The notes: a model not told the origin generated them from the sequence alone. DNA of 64,000 bases from Pararhizobium polonicum (GCF_001687365.1 NZ_LGLV01000004.1:124001-188000), one strand, 5' to 3'. Counted from the first letter of the stretch, positions 20,488 to 31,221 are shown. Made by a program: numbers and translations.

Positions 20488-21468
20488 TCAGGCGGCCACG
20501 TTTCTTGGCGCCGCGGCAACCATCCGTGCGTAGTCGATCGCCGACAGCATGTTGGCGTGGTTGGCCTTGCCCGTGCCGGCAATATCGAACGCCGTGCCGT
20601 GATCGACCGAAACACGGTCGATCGGCAATCCGAGCGAGACGTTGACGGCGGTCTCGAAGGCGACCAGCTTGATCGGGATATGTCCCTGGTCGTGATATTG
20701 CGCCACCACCAGATCGAAGGCACCGCCATAGGCGCGGGCATAGACCGTATCGGCGGAAATCGGGCCGACCACGTCGATCCCCTTCGCCCGTGCCAGCTCG
20801 ACGGCCGGGGCCAGAAACTTGGTATCCTCGTCGCCGAACAGGCCACCCTCGCCGCAATGCGGATTGATGCCGGCAACCGCGATGCGCGCCTTGCGGCCAA
20901 GGCGCAGGAAATGCCTGTGCCCGGCCTCGATGGTCGCCAGCACCCGCTCGACGGTTGCCCGGTCGATCGCCGTGCGCAGTGACACATGCGTGGACACATG
21001 GATGGTGTTCAGCCGCTCGGATGCCAGCAGCATGAAGGAGCTTTTCGATCCGGTCAGATGGGCGAGAAGACCGGTATGGCCGTCAAAATGATGACCGGCG
21101 AGGTTCATCGCCTCCTTGTTGATCGGGGCCGTGACGATGCAATCGACAGCGCCGGACATGGCCAGTTCGACCGCACGCTTGATATAGCGCACCGAGGCAT
21201 CGCCGGCGACGGGGCTGACCTTGCCGATCTCGGGCAGGCTGCCATCGATGGCCACCTCATCGACAGCAATGGCGCCTGCAACCGGCGTTGCCGAAAACCG
21301 CAATTCCGTTCCCGTCATCCGGTTTGCCCGCTCCAGCGCTTCGACATTGCCGACGATGACAAAATTCGCCCTGTCGGCTTGCGGCAATGCCGCCAGAGCC
21401 TTGACGATGACTTCCGGGCCGACGCCGGCGGGATCTCCCAGCGTGACGGCTACGCGCGATGTGCTCAT
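20488..21468 (-). CDS. pdxA2: PdxA2-type four-carbon acid-sugar phosphate dehydrogenase
   Basis: 326-residue member of the PdxA family with GDPAGVGPE, metal-ligand histidines in [14 protein letters not shown] and [11 protein letters not shown], and NPHCGEGG. PdxA proper oxidises 4-phosphohydroxythreonine in B6 synthesis. The PdxA2 branch, encoded next to DUF1537 kinases, oxidatively decarboxylates D-threonate or D-erythronate 4-phosphate to dihydroxyacetone phosphate and CO2. The DUF1537 gene 10 kb away in the same cluster favours PdxA2. GGAGG precedes the ATG at 21468. Vitamin B6 biosynthesis is the alternative. Confidence 0.75.
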   Translation of the reverse strand: MSTSRVAVTLGDPAGVGPEVIVKALAALPQADRANFVIVGNVEALERANRMTGTELRFSATPVAGAIAVDEVAIDGSLPEIGKVSPVAGDASVRYIKRAVELAMSGAVDCIVTAPINKEAMNLAGHHFDGHTGLLAHLTGSKSSFMLLASERLNTIHVSTHVSLRTAIDRATVERVLATIEAGHRHFLRLGRKARIAVAGINPHCGEGGLFGDEDTKFLAPAVELARAKGIDVVGPISADTVYARAYGGAFDLVVAQYHDQGHIPIKLVAFETAVNVSLGLPIDRVSVDHGTAFDIAGTGKANHANMLSAIDYARMVAAAPRNVAA

Positions 21469-21540
21469 GGCTTGTTGTCCTCCGTGGCGGCCTTGCGGCC
21501 TCTCCTGCGGTCAGGTGGCATAGCCGCAGGCCTGTTCCAG

Positions 21541-22674
21541 TCAATATGCGGCTTGGTAGATCGAAAGAATATCGCCCCGGCCAAGGTCGCGCGGATTGTT
21601 GTCGAGAAGACGGCGGATGGCGAAGGCGTCGTCGGCCATCACACCGAGATCGGTTTCGGGCACACCGAGGGCCGAAAGGCGCATCTCGATGCCAAGCCCG
21701 GCGCAGAAGCCGAATGTCGCGTCGAATACGGAAGCCTGGTCGGCACCGGCCTTGAGATTGAGCGCCTCGATCACCTGCGTGGTCTTTTGCGTGACGGCGG
21801 GGGTATTGAAGGCCAGCACATGCGGAAAGATCAGCGCGTTGGCGGCGCCATGCGCCACATGCCAGCGCGTCCCCAGCGGATAGGCAAGCGCATGGCCGCC
21901 GGCGGTATTGACCGGGCCGAGGCAGAAGCCGCCATAGAGCGAGGCGAGCGACAGCCCTGCCCGCGCTTCGGCATCGGCACCATCGGCGACAGCGCGGGCG
22001 AGATAACGGCCGACCAGCCGGACGCCTTCGATCGCATAGAGATCGATCATCGGATGGGCCTTGCGATTGGTGAAGGCCTCGACGCAATGGGCCATGGCAT
22101 CGACGCCCGTCGCAGCCGTGGTTGCGGCCGGAACGGTGAAGGTCAGGCCGGGATCGATGACGGCGATGTCGGCGAGCATATGGATGCTTTCGACCGCGAG
22201 CTTGGCCTGCGTGAGCGGGTCGGTGACCAGCGCGCGGATACCAGCCTCGCTTCCGGTGCCGGACGTCGTCGGCACCTGCGCAAGCCCCGCCCGGCGGCGA
22301 TGGGCAACCTTGCCCGCACCAACGACATCGCGCAATGTCTGCGCTGAACCGGAAAGAACGGAGGCGAGCTTGGCCAGATCCATGGCGCTGCCGCCACCGA
22401 AGCCGACGATCAGATCGGCCTGCGCCGCATCGGCTGCCTCCAGCACCAGATCGAGATTGTCCGTATCCGGCTCAGGCTTTACCTGCGAAAAAACAGTGAC
22501 CTCACCCGGCAATTCGAGAATGCCGACGCGCGACGCATTGAAGGCATCGGACACCACAAGGACGCGCGCAAATCCCTGGCCCGCCGCCCATTTTCCCAGC
22601 CTGCCGGCCACGCCGACGCCGAACTCGATGATCTCCGGACGGACGATCGTGATGGGTGCGCTCAAGCTGGTCAT
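21541..22674 (-). CDS. Iron-containing (group III) alcohol dehydrogenase
   Basis: 377-residue Fe-ADH/maleylacetate-reductase-type enzyme. Visible are the dinucleotide motif GFGGGSAMDLAK, PTTSGTGSE, the metal-ligand region DAMAHCVEAF, and AHGAANALIFPHVLAFN. I prefer the ATG at 22674 (8 bases after GAGG); 22680 is an alternative. It lies 72 bp upstream of pdxA2 in the same direction. In this cluster a reduction of an aldehyde acid to a four-carbon aldonic acid, or the reverse, would fit, but substrate specificity cannot be read directly. Confidence 0.85.
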   Translation of the reverse strand: MTSLSAPITIVRPEIIEFGVGVAGRLGKWAAGQGFARVLVVSDAFNASRVGILELPGEVTVFSQVKPEPDTDNLDLVLEAADAAQADLIVGFGGGSAMDLAKLASVLSGSAQTLRDVVGAGKVAHRRRAGLAQVPTTSGTGSEAGIRALVTDPLTQAKLAVESIHMLADIAVIDPGLTFTVPAATTAATGVDAMAHCVEAFTNRKAHPMIDLYAIEGVRLVGRYLARAVADGADAEARAGLSLASLYGGFCLGPVNTAGGHALAYPLGTRWHVAHGAANALIFPHVLAFNTPAVTQKTTQVIEALNLKAGADQASVFDATFGFCAGLGIEMRLSALGVPETDLGVMADDAFAIRRLLDNNPRDLGRGDILSIYQAAY

Positions 22675-23075
22675 GGACATGTCCTCATCGTTTCCGCTCC
22701 TGCATCCGTAGCCGGCCGCAGCAAACATGTAAATTTGTTACATAAATCCACTTATCTTGGCAAGAGCGAAGGCCATACCTATTCCCCTTTTCTGATCTTC
22801 GGACGTTTAAAACAAGCGGAATCACGAGCACAATTCGTGTATATATTTGAATATATTGCTATATTTTTTTCCACCCGTGGCCCTTTCCAGAAGATCTCGA
22901 CTGAAGGACGGATGAAAAACAGCGAATGCGCCTCGATCACGACTTGTATAAATCTAAACCAAATCGACACGCAACGACCTGATTAGCACGCAATTGGCGC
23001 CAATTTGTCAAAAACTGACCCCATCAGCAGCCCACTCATCCACTTGTAAAAACCGCCAGACCGTCCCGCCGGCAT
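22675..23075. promoter_or_regulatory. A+T-rich intergenic region within the acid-sugar cluster
   Basis: About 400 bp with no credible gene, between the alcohol dehydrogenase start and the sialidase-like stop. It is notably A+T-rich at 22725-22990, so it probably contains the promoter of the alcohol dehydrogenase-pdxA2 unit. A short plus-strand frame at 22735-22986 lacks a ribosome site and homology. Confidence 0.5.
22727..22743. promoter_or_regulatory. Candidate operator upstream of the alcohol dehydrogenase-pdxA2 unit
   Basis: ATGTAAATTTGTTACAT has perfect arms ATGTAA/TTACAT around ATTTG, about 53 bp before the start codon. TGTAAAT-A/T-TGT recurs upstream of the transporter operon (25382-25397, opposite strand). 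Best candidate for binding by the FadR-type regulator encoded at 32327-33085. Confidence 0.45.
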
Positions 23076-24281
23076 TCAAGCCGCGCAGCCGGGCTCCAGC
23101 CGCACATATTTGATGGCGCGGCGATAATAGGTATAGGCGACATGCAGGGCGCCATCCGGACCTTCAATGATCGATGGGTAGGAATATTCCCGGTTGAGCG
23201 CGTCCTTGGAATTGTTGGTCAGGCAATAGCCGTCGCCGGTCTCGAGATTGCGGGAAGCGGCAAAGCTTTCTCCGCCGTCGCCGGAAAAAACCAGGCTCAT
23301 CGGCGCACGCGGAACACCCCATATGGCCTTGGGGCGGCCATCCGGCAACGCGGCTTCGACCTCGGACGGCGGCACCTGCGCACCCTCCTCCGCCTCGATC
23401 TCGTCATAGAGCGAATGGCGCCGGTCGCTGGACGTCAGGGCATTGGAATGATTGTAGATTATTGCAATCCGGCCATCCGAGAGCGCGGTCGCCTGGATCG
23501 ACGAATTGTTGTTCGGCAGCGCGGTGGGTTCGGGCGCACTCCAGCTCATCCCGTCATCAAGCGAAACGCTACGCAGTATCTGCGTGGCGAACCGGTTGCG
23601 GAAGAAGGCCACCATCCGCCCCTTATTCCGAGCAACAATGTTCATGTGCACGGCACCGACACTATCCGGTACATCGACCATCTGCCAGCTGGCGCCGGCG
23701 TCGCGCGACAGCAGGACCGCCGCCGTATCGACATCGCCGGTCCAGCGCAGACCGGGTTCGCCGACACAGCGAAACACCGGCAGCAGCCAATGTCCCGACC
23801 GGTTGACGACGATGGGCTGGCGTACGAATGTGCCCGGGATATCGCAGAGAATCTCGACCGCGCCGAATGTGCGCCCGCCATCCGCGGAGATCCGCCGCTT
23901 GACGACGGCGCCGTCCTGATTGCCCGATGTCTGTGACGTGAAGATCAGCCAGACCTTGCCATTCGGCGCGGTGAAGAGAAGCGGGTTCTGTTCCGATTTC
24001 TGCGGATCGTCCGACATTTTTTCCGGCTCCGACCATTGCGTGGAACCGGGCGCCAGCCGCGACATGTAAATCGAGATATCGCCCATGCCCTCCATCGTGC
24101 CGCCGAACCAGACACAGGCCAGCGCACCATCGGGCAGAAAGGCGAGATTGGCGGCGTGGTTCTGTACGCAGGGCGACGGCAGAAAGGCATCGAAACGCTG
24201 CTTTTCCGTGCCGTGCGACAGGATAACACCGCTCATAAGCGGCGGAATTTCCTCAGGTTTCAGCCCGGAACCGAATGTCAT
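23076..24281 (-). CDS. Sialidase-fold (BNR/Asp-box) protein
   Basis: 401-residue predicted six-bladed beta-propeller of the sialidase superfamily. Four Asp-box motifs (SxDxGxxW/F) are visible: ISADGGRTFG, LSRDAGASW, VSLDDGMSW and FSGDGGESF. No signal peptide or membrane segment is present, so the enzyme should be cytoplasmic. GAGGG precedes the ATG; the gene follows the aldolase gene by 11 bp. Sialidase-superfamily members release ulosonic acids (Neu5Ac, Kdn, Kdo), and some act as lyases or glycosidases on other acidic sugars. Here a glycoside of a 3-deoxy-2-ulosonic or ulosaric acid is a reasoned guess. Confidence 0.8.
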   Translation of the reverse strand: MTFGSGLKPEEIPPLMSGVILSHGTEKQRFDAFLPSPCVQNHAANLAFLPDGALACVWFGGTMEGMGDISIYMSRLAPGSTQWSEPEKMSDDPQKSEQNPLLFTAPNGKVWLIFTSQTSGNQDGAVVKRRISADGGRTFGAVEILCDIPGTFVRQPIVVNRSGHWLLPVFRCVGEPGLRWTGDVDTAAVLLSRDAGASWQMVDVPDSVGAVHMNIVARNKGRMVAFFRNRFATQILRSVSLDDGMSWSAPEPTALPNNNSSIQATALSDGRIAIIYNHSNALTSSDRRHSLYDEIEAEEGAQVPPSEVEAALPDGRPKAIWGVPRAPMSLVFSGDGGESFAASRNLETGDGYCLTNNSKDALNREYSYPSIIEGPDGALHVAYTYYRRAIKYVRLEPGCAA

Positions 24282-24292
24282 GGCTCACACCC

Positions 24293-25198
24293 TCACGGCA
24301 GCTGCGCAAACTTGACCGCCAGATCCGCCTGATCGGCCGCACTCAGCGCCATCAGCGGCGGGCGAGGCCGCGCCCAAGCGGAATTGCCATTCTTCAATCC
24401 GACCATTGCCTTGATCGTCGGGATCTGGACGTAAGAATTGGACAGCGATCGGTAGGCGTTGATACGCGCCTGCGCTGCGTCAACCTCGGCCGCACGGGTC
24501 GGATCGCTGGCATGATCGTAGACGGTGCGCAGGGAATCGGCGACCAGATTGGACGTTGCTGTGATGCAGCCCGCGCCACCCGCCTTGATCAGCGGCAGCA
24601 GCAGCGGATCGGCGCCTGCAAGCACGGAAAAGCCCGGGAAAGCAGCCAAAAGCGCCTGCATATTGGCAAAATCGCCGGCGGAATCCTTGATGCCGACCAC
24701 CGTATCCGGAAACGCCGCGATCAACCGGCCGATCAGCGGCAGGGTCAGCGGAATGCCGGAAACCTGCGGAATATGATAGAGGACGACGCGCAGCCGGTCG
24801 TCGGCGATCGTCTCGATGATCCGCGCATAGGCCGAAAACAGGCCATCGTCCGATACGCCCTTGTAGTAGAAGGGCGGCAGCATGACGACGCGGGTGACGC
24901 CAACAGATAGCGCATGCCGCGTCAGCTCGACGGTATCCGGAATGGCCGCAACACCCGTCCCCGGCATCAACTGATCCGGCGCGATGCCGGCCTTCAAAGC
25001 AGCCTCCAGAATGCCGCGGCGTTCGGTCGATGAAAACGAGTTCGCCTCGCCCGTCGTACCGAGCAGCGCCACACCGTGGCATCCCTCATCGAGAAGACGC
25101 TGGCAATGGGCCGTAAACAGGCCGAGATCCGGGCTGTCGTCGGCATTGAGCGGCGTCGTGGCGGCGCTGTAAACGCCGGTTATCCTGTGAATCGTCAT
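24293..25198 (-). CDS. DapA/NanA family aldolase (DHDPS-like)
   Basis: 301-residue class I aldolase barrel. It has GTTGEANSFSSTER (GTTGE motif near residue 45), a Tyr in VLYHIPQVSG, and the Schiff-base Lys in VVGIKDSAGD. The family includes dihydrodipicolinate synthase, N-acetylneuraminate lyase and 2-keto-3-deoxy sugar-acid aldolases, all using or releasing pyruvate. GGGAGGAG precedes the chosen ATG at 25198. The cluster context (sialidase-like protein, transporter, C4 acid kinase) argues for a catabolic pyruvate-releasing aldolase rather than lysine synthesis. Confidence 0.85.
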   Translation of the reverse strand: MTIHRITGVYSAATTPLNADDSPDLGLFTAHCQRLLDEGCHGVALLGTTGEANSFSSTERRGILEAALKAGIAPDQLMPGTGVAAIPDTVELTRHALSVGVTRVVMLPPFYYKGVSDDGLFSAYARIIETIADDRLRVVLYHIPQVSGIPLTLPLIGRLIAAFPDTVVGIKDSAGDFANMQALLAAFPGFSVLAGADPLLLPLIKAGGAGCITATSNLVADSLRTVYDHASDPTRAAEVDAAQARINAYRSLSNSYVQIPTIKAMVGLKNGNSAWARPRPPLMALSAADQADLAVKFAQLP

Positions 25199-25266
25199 TC
25201 TGCGAACTCCTCCCGCCGCCGGCCGGCGACTGATGCCACCACCGTTTCCCGCTTTTTCCTCAATCA

Positions 25267-25279
25267 TGACAAGTTGTCA
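25267..25279. promoter_or_regulatory. Perfect palindrome upstream of the aldolase gene
   Basis: TGACAAGTTGTCA is a perfect inverted repeat (TGACAA/TTGTCA, central G) 69 bp before the aldolase start. On the minus strand it overlaps a TTGACA-like -35 sequence, as expected for a repressor site. GntR/FadR-type operators have this size and shape. Confidence 0.45.
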
Positions 25280-25381
25280 AGAAAAAATCAGCAGGTGGAA
25301 TTTCGGCAATAAAATATCCCATTGATAAATATGATCTTTATTCTACGAAGCCCCACGCCCGAGAATGCGCCAAAGATTTAA

Positions 25382-25397
25382 TGTTGACATATTTACA
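25382..25397. promoter_or_regulatory. Second copy of the TGTAAAT-W-TGT motif, upstream of the transporter operon
   Basis: TGTTGACATATTTACA; its complement TGTAAATATGTCAACA shares TGTAAAT(A/T)TGT with the site at 22728. It includes TTGACA (25384-25389), a possible -35 box, about 95 bp before the binding-protein start. No clear -10 box was found at the right spacing. Confidence 0.4.
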
Positions 25398-25491
25398 ATA
25401 TCGATCCAGTGTCCGCTCTCATCATGGCGCGGCAACCTGTCAGGAACCGGACAGACGGAGGGCGCGATGACAGCATCTTTGGGAGGATCAG

Positions 25492-27144
25492 ATGTCTAAT
25501 CAGAACAACGTATCCGGCTCGTCGCAGCCGCAGATGACACGCCGCAACGCCCTGAAACTTGGCCTCGGCACGAGTGTGGCCCTTGGCCTGTTCGGCCTGA
25601 ACGCTCGCATCGTCATGGCCGAGGAGGGCCAGGTACTCAAAGTCGCGAACCCCGCCTTTAACCAGGATTGGTCGCCGTTGCGCGGCGGCGGCGTACCGTA
25701 TCGCTGGAATTCCGCCTGGTGGGCATCGCCGATGTATTTCGACAGCAAAGGCGAATTGCACCCTTACGTCTTTACAAGCTGGGAGCATGATGCCGACAAC
25801 AAGACTTGGACCTTCAAGATCGACCCGAAGGCCGTCTTCTCGGATGGCAGCAAGATCACCGCGGAGGACGTCAAGGGCTCCTGGAACGTTTCGGCGATGC
25901 CGAACACCAAGAACCAGCGCGCCGATCAGGTCCTGAGCAAGGTCGCCGGCTACGCCGATGTCAGCGCCGGCAAGGCCAAGGAAATCTCCGGCATCGCAAC
26001 ACCGGACGAAGGCACCGTCGTTGTCACCCTGTCGGAAGCCGATCCGATCTTCTTCATGCGGCTGGGCAATCATATCGCCCCGATCACCAAAGCCTCGCAG
26101 TCGCGAGGCGAAGATGGCGAGGAGGTCGCCGACTGGTACACACCGGCGAGCAACGCCGTCTATTCCGGCCCCTTCAAGCTGACCAGCATCGACCTTGACG
26201 CCGGCAAGCTGGTGTTCGAGCCCAACGAGAACTTCTTTGGTCCGAAGCCGAAGCTGGCCCGCATCGAAATCGACTCGATCGAGGACAACGTCACCGCGAC
26301 ATCGCTGCTGAAATCCGGCGAGTACAACGCCCATACCGAGCTTGTCACCTCGACCATCGTGCAGGATCTCGGCACCAGCTTTGCCGAAGGCCCGCTGATC
26401 CCGACCAGCCAGCATTTCTGGTTCAATGCCGCCCGCGCGCCAATGGATGACCCCAAGGTTCGCCAGGCGCTGATCATGGCCGTCGACCGCGAAGGCCTGA
26501 TGAAGGCCTCCTTCCCGGATGGCCCGCACAAGAAGACCGACCAGGTCATCAACTCCGTTCCCGGTGCCGACAAGTCCGGCTTCGAGCCCTATCCGTATGA
26601 TCCGGAAGGCGCCAAGAAATTGCTGGCCGAATCGAGCTATGGCGGTCCGGAACGTCTGCCTAAGCTCCTCTTCGTCGGCGTTTCCGGCCCGGCGATCGAG
26701 GCTGCGGCACAGTTTATCGCCGAGCAGTGGCGCCAGAACCTCGGCATCACCGCCGTCGACATGAAGCCGCAGCAGGATGCCTATGCCGGCCCCGACCAGA
26801 ACGCGGTGCAGATCTTCCGCGACGACGTCGGCACGCGTGTTCCGGATGCCGTGTCCTACCTCGCCGGCTCCATCGCGTCCACATCGTCGAACGCACAGAA
26901 CAAGCTTGGCGGATACAAGAACGACAAGGTTGACAGCCTGCTGGCAGAGGCAGCGACGAAGGCGGCGGACGATCCGCAGCGCGTGGCGCTTGCTCTGGAA
27001 GCCCAGAAGGCCTTCCGCGAGGACTGGAGCTTCATCCCCTGGTACGCCCAGGCCATGTCCCGCTGGGCCACCGACAAGGTGTCCGGGATGGACAAGAACC
27101 TCGACTGGCAGGTTGTCGCCCCCTGGGACATCTCGGTCGCCTGA
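25492..27144 (+). CDS. Dpp/Opp-type ABC transporter substrate-binding protein
   Basis: 550-residue family-5 solute-binding protein. The N-terminus has a twin-arginine-like signal (MTRRNALKLGLG followed by a hydrophobic stretch, cleavage near VMA-EE), so export through Tat is likely. The mature part shows family features such as FTSWEHDADNKTWTFKID, FSDGSKITAEDVKGSW and VRQALIMAVDRE. GGGAGGATC precedes the ATG. It starts a seven-gene run on the plus strand. Family 5 binds peptides, nickel, opines, oligosaccharides and sialic acid; the enzyme genes around it point to an acidic sugar or sugar conjugate. Confidence 0.9.
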   Translation: MSNQNNVSGSSQPQMTRRNALKLGLGTSVALGLFGLNARIVMAEEGQVLKVANPAFNQDWSPLRGGGVPYRWNSAWWASPMYFDSKGELHPYVFTSWEHDADNKTWTFKIDPKAVFSDGSKITAEDVKGSWNVSAMPNTKNQRADQVLSKVAGYADVSAGKAKEISGIATPDEGTVVVTLSEADPIFFMRLGNHIAPITKASQSRGEDGEEVADWYTPASNAVYSGPFKLTSIDLDAGKLVFEPNENFFGPKPKLARIEIDSIEDNVTATSLLKSGEYNAHTELVTSTIVQDLGTSFAEGPLIPTSQHFWFNAARAPMDDPKVRQALIMAVDREGLMKASFPDGPHKKTDQVINSVPGADKSGFEPYPYDPEGAKKLLAESSYGGPERLPKLLFVGVSGPAIEAAAQFIAEQWRQNLGITAVDMKPQQDAYAGPDQNAVQIFRDDVGTRVPDAVSYLAGSIASTSSNAQNKLGGYKNDKVDSLLAEAATKAADDPQRVALALEAQKAFREDWSFIPWYAQAMSRWATDKVSGMDKNLDWQVVAPWDISVA

Positions 27145-27279
27145 GCCGACACGACAACCAACTCCGTGCGGGGCCGAAACGCTTCGCACGGATTGCCAAT
27201 GCTGGAGTATGATTGCGGATCTTTGCCGCAGGGCAAAGCTCGAAGCATCATCTTCTGAAACTATGGGTGGGAGACTGCC

Positions 27280-28236
27280 ATGCTGCGTTACATAACGACC
27301 CGTTTCCTTGTCTGGATCCCATCCGTCCTGCTCGTCATGCTCGGCGTCTATGCCCTGGCCTATTACGGCGCCGGCGACCCGATCAAACTGATCTTCCTGC
27401 GTGCGCCGGGCGACGTCGCCTACAATCCTGAGCGCATCGAGGCTATCCGTGAAAGTGCGGGCCTCAACAGGCCGTTCCTCATCCAGTTCGGCAGCTATAT
27501 CTGGAACCTGCTGCACGGCAATTTCGGCAACTCGCTGAGTTCCGGCCGCTCGGTCTGGGCGATGATTTCCGCCGCAGCCCCCGTTTCTTTCAAGCTGGCA
27601 CTCTGTTCCGTCATCCTCACCGCCGTCGTCGCCATTCCCCTGGGATTGATCGCAGCGCTGAACCAGAATACCCGCACCGATTATGCCATCCTCGGCTCGG
27701 CCCTGTTTCTCTGGGCGATCCCTGCCTATGTCGCCGGCCCGATGCTGATGGTCTTGCTCATCATGATCTTGCCCGGTTCGGCCGTGCCTTATGGCTGGGG
27801 TGGCGTTTTCGACGTGCGCATCCTGCTGCCCCTCTTCGTGCTTTCCTTCCAGCCGATCGCGCTGATCGTGCGCCAGACACGCGCGGCCGTCATCGAGGTG
27901 TTGTCGGAAGATTTCGTCCGCACGGCGCGGGCCAAGGGTGTGCCGGAGGTGATTGTCGCGCTGCGCCATATCCTGCGCCCGGTGCTGACGCCCGTGGTCA
28001 CCCAGCTCGGCCTGATCATGATCACCATCGTCAACGGCGCCATCTTCGTCGAGCTGGTCTTTGGCCTGCCCGGCCTTGGGCGCCTGACGGTGCAGGCACT
28101 GATCAACACCGACTACCCCGTCATCCTTGCCATCACGCTGATCGGCTCGTTCCTGGTGATGATCTCCAATCTGCTGGTCGATGTGCTCTATCCGCTGCTC
28201 GACCCGCGTGCCAACGACACCAGAAGGAGCCGCTGA
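27280..28236 (+). CDS. ABC transporter permease, DppB/OppB type
   Basis: 318-residue inner-membrane permease with six predicted helices. The N-terminal MLRYITTRFLVWIPSVLLVML is typical of DppB, and the EAA loop is EDFVRTARAKGVPEV. It is separated from the binding-protein gene by 135 bp and followed 2 bp later by DppC. It forms half of the translocation channel. Confidence 0.92.
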   Translation: MLRYITTRFLVWIPSVLLVMLGVYALAYYGAGDPIKLIFLRAPGDVAYNPERIEAIRESAGLNRPFLIQFGSYIWNLLHGNFGNSLSSGRSVWAMISAAAPVSFKLALCSVILTAVVAIPLGLIAALNQNTRTDYAILGSALFLWAIPAYVAGPMLMVLLIMILPGSAVPYGWGGVFDVRILLPLFVLSFQPIALIVRQTRAAVIEVLSEDFVRTARAKGVPEVIVALRHILRPVLTPVVTQLGLIMITIVNGAIFVELVFGLPGLGRLTVQALINTDYPVILAITLIGSFLVMISNLLVDVLYPLLDPRANDTRRSR

Positions 28237-28238
28237 CC

Positions 28239-29194
28239 GTGTCCGTCGTTCCCATCACCACTCCCCTCGAAATCGAGCCGCCCGTCAGCCTGTGGCGCGA
28301 TGCCTGGCATCGGCTGCGCCGCAACAGGCTTGCCGTCTTCGGCCTTGCCGTCGCCGTCATCCTTGCCTTCACCGCCGTCTTCGGACCCTACCTGACGCCC
28401 TATGACTTCCTCAGCCAGGATCTCAATTCGCGTAACCTGGCGCCATCGCTGTCGCATCTCTTCGGCACCGACGACCTTGGCCGCGATGTGTTCAGCCGCG
28501 TGATCTACGGCACACGCACCGCTTTCCTCGTCGCCATCGTCGTCACCTTCATCGCCGTCCTGATCGGCGTGACGCTCGGCGCCCTGGCCGGTTTCTTCGG
28601 CGGCTGGCTCGACCGGATCGTCATGTGGCTGACCGACATGACGATGTCGATCCCGAACCTTCTGCTCGTCGTCGTCATCAACGCTTCGCTCAAGTCACCG
28701 ATCTCGATGTGGATGGAGAGCCGCTATCTGGCAACACTCAACCCGTTCTACCGCGAAACCATCTGGGTGGATTTCCTGCTGGTCTTCGGCTCGATGGCGC
28801 TGATCTCCTGGCCGCCCTATGCGCGTCTCGTCCGCGCGCAGGTGCTGTCCATCCGCTCGCGGCCCTATATCACCGCGGCACAGGCGCTGGGGCTGACCAA
28901 CCGCATCATCCTGATGCGCTATGTCGTGCCGAATGCGCTGGGCCCGCTGATCGTCGCTGTCAGCGCCGGCCTCGGCACCGCCATGGTGCTGGAAAGCGCC
29001 TTCTCGTTCCTCGGCGTCGGGGTCAATCCGCCGACGCCAAGCTGGGGCAACATGATCTCCGACGGCCTGCGCGTCTGGCAGCATTATCCGCATCTCCTGG
29101 CCGCCCCCGCCGCCGTTCTCGGCCTTGCCTCCGTCGCCTTCTCGTTTCTCGGCGACGGTCTCAACGATGCCCTCAATCCGCGCGGAGCCAAGTG

Positions 29195-29195
<1 letters not shown>
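28239..29195 (+). CDS. ABC transporter permease, DppC/OppC type
   Basis: 318-residue inner-membrane permease using GTG as start codon. It has a short cytoplasmic N-terminus, HLFGTDDLGRDVFSRVIYG (the DppC signature), and the EAA loop PYITAAQALGLTNR. A segment of about 30 residues (SPISMWMESRYLATLNPFYRE) is inserted between helices. It pairs with the DppB-type permease and overlaps the next gene by TGATG. Confidence 0.92.
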
Positions 29196-30228
<1,033 letters not shown>

Positions 30229-30229
<1 letters not shown>

Positions 30230-31221
30230 TGGGTGCCCAACCGCTGATGCGCATCGAAAATCTGGTCAAGCATTTTCACGTCCGGCTCGGCGCCTTTGGC
30301 GAGCGTGCCGCCACCGTACACGCGCTGGATGACGTCAATTTCGATATTTTCGAAGGCGAAACTCTCAGCCTGGTCGGTGAATCCGGGTGCGGCAAGTCCA
30401 CCACCGGCTTCACCATTCTCAACCTGCACCGGGCGACCGAAGGCAAGGTGATCTATCAGGGCAAGAACATCGTCGAGCTCGACGAAAAGGCAATGCGGCC
30501 CTATCGGCGCCAATTGCAGATCGTCTTTCAGGACCCCTATTCGACGCTCAATCCGCGCATGACCATCGGCGAGGCCGTCGGTGAGCCGATCCTGTTCCAC
30601 AAACTTGCGACCAAGGCGGAGCTACCCCAGAAGATTTCCGAGCTGCTCGCCGATGTCGGCCTGCCGCCGCGCTTTGCCTCGCGCTATCCGCATGAGCTGT
30701 CCGGCGGCCAGCGCCAGCGCGTGGCGATTGCCCGGGCGCTCGCCTGCCAGCCGAAGTTCATCGTCTGCGACGAGGCGATCTCGGCACTCGACGTTTCGGT
30801 GCAGGCACAGATCATCAATCTGCTGCTCGACCTGCAGCAGAAATACGGACTGACCTATCTGTTTATCGCCCATGACCTTGCAGTGGTGCGCCATATCAGC
30901 GACCGCGTCGGTGTCATGTATCTCGGCCGCCTGGCGGAGCTTGCCACGCGCGAGGAGCTGTTCGAGCATCCTTTGCATCCCTATACCAAGGCGCTGCTCT
31001 CCGCCGTGCCGGAAGCCGATCCCGCGCACGAGCGCAGCCGCAAGCGGCAGATCCTGCAGGGTGACGTACCGAGCCCGCTGTCACCCCCCTCCGGCTGCCG
31101 CTTCCACACCCGCTGCCCGATCGCCATGGGCGTCTGCTCCAAGGTCGTACCGGAATGGCGCGAGGCACGGCCCGGACACATGGTCGCCTGTCACGCCGTG
31201 ACCGAGGGCCTGCCCGGATGA
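30229..31221 (+). CDS. ABC transporter ATP-binding protein, DppF/OppF type
   Basis: 330-residue ATPase with Walker A GESGCGKST, signature LSGGQRQR, Walker B FIVCDEAISALD (Asp-Glu-Ala in place of DEP, as in many OppF proteins) and switch His AHDL. The C-terminal CRFHTRCPIAMGVC motif matches the OppF family. The start overlaps the DppD stop, and its stop overlaps the DUF1537 gene by ATGA. Confidence 0.92.

Noticed and set aside
20488-21468. Vitamin B6 biosynthesis PdxA
   Set aside because: Co-clustering with a DUF1537 kinase and catabolic genes fits PdxA2 better, and the usual rhizobial pdxA neighbours (surA, ksgA) are missing.
22735-22986. 83-residue plus-strand ORF in the A+T-rich gap
   Set aside because: No ribosome site, no family resemblance, and it overlaps the candidate operator and promoter.
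25393-27969. 858-residue open frame antisense to the Dpp-type binding protein and permease
   Set aside because: Low-complexity, His/Arg/Asp-rich translation typical of antisense high-G+C DNA; the plus-strand genes have clear family motifs and ribosome sites.
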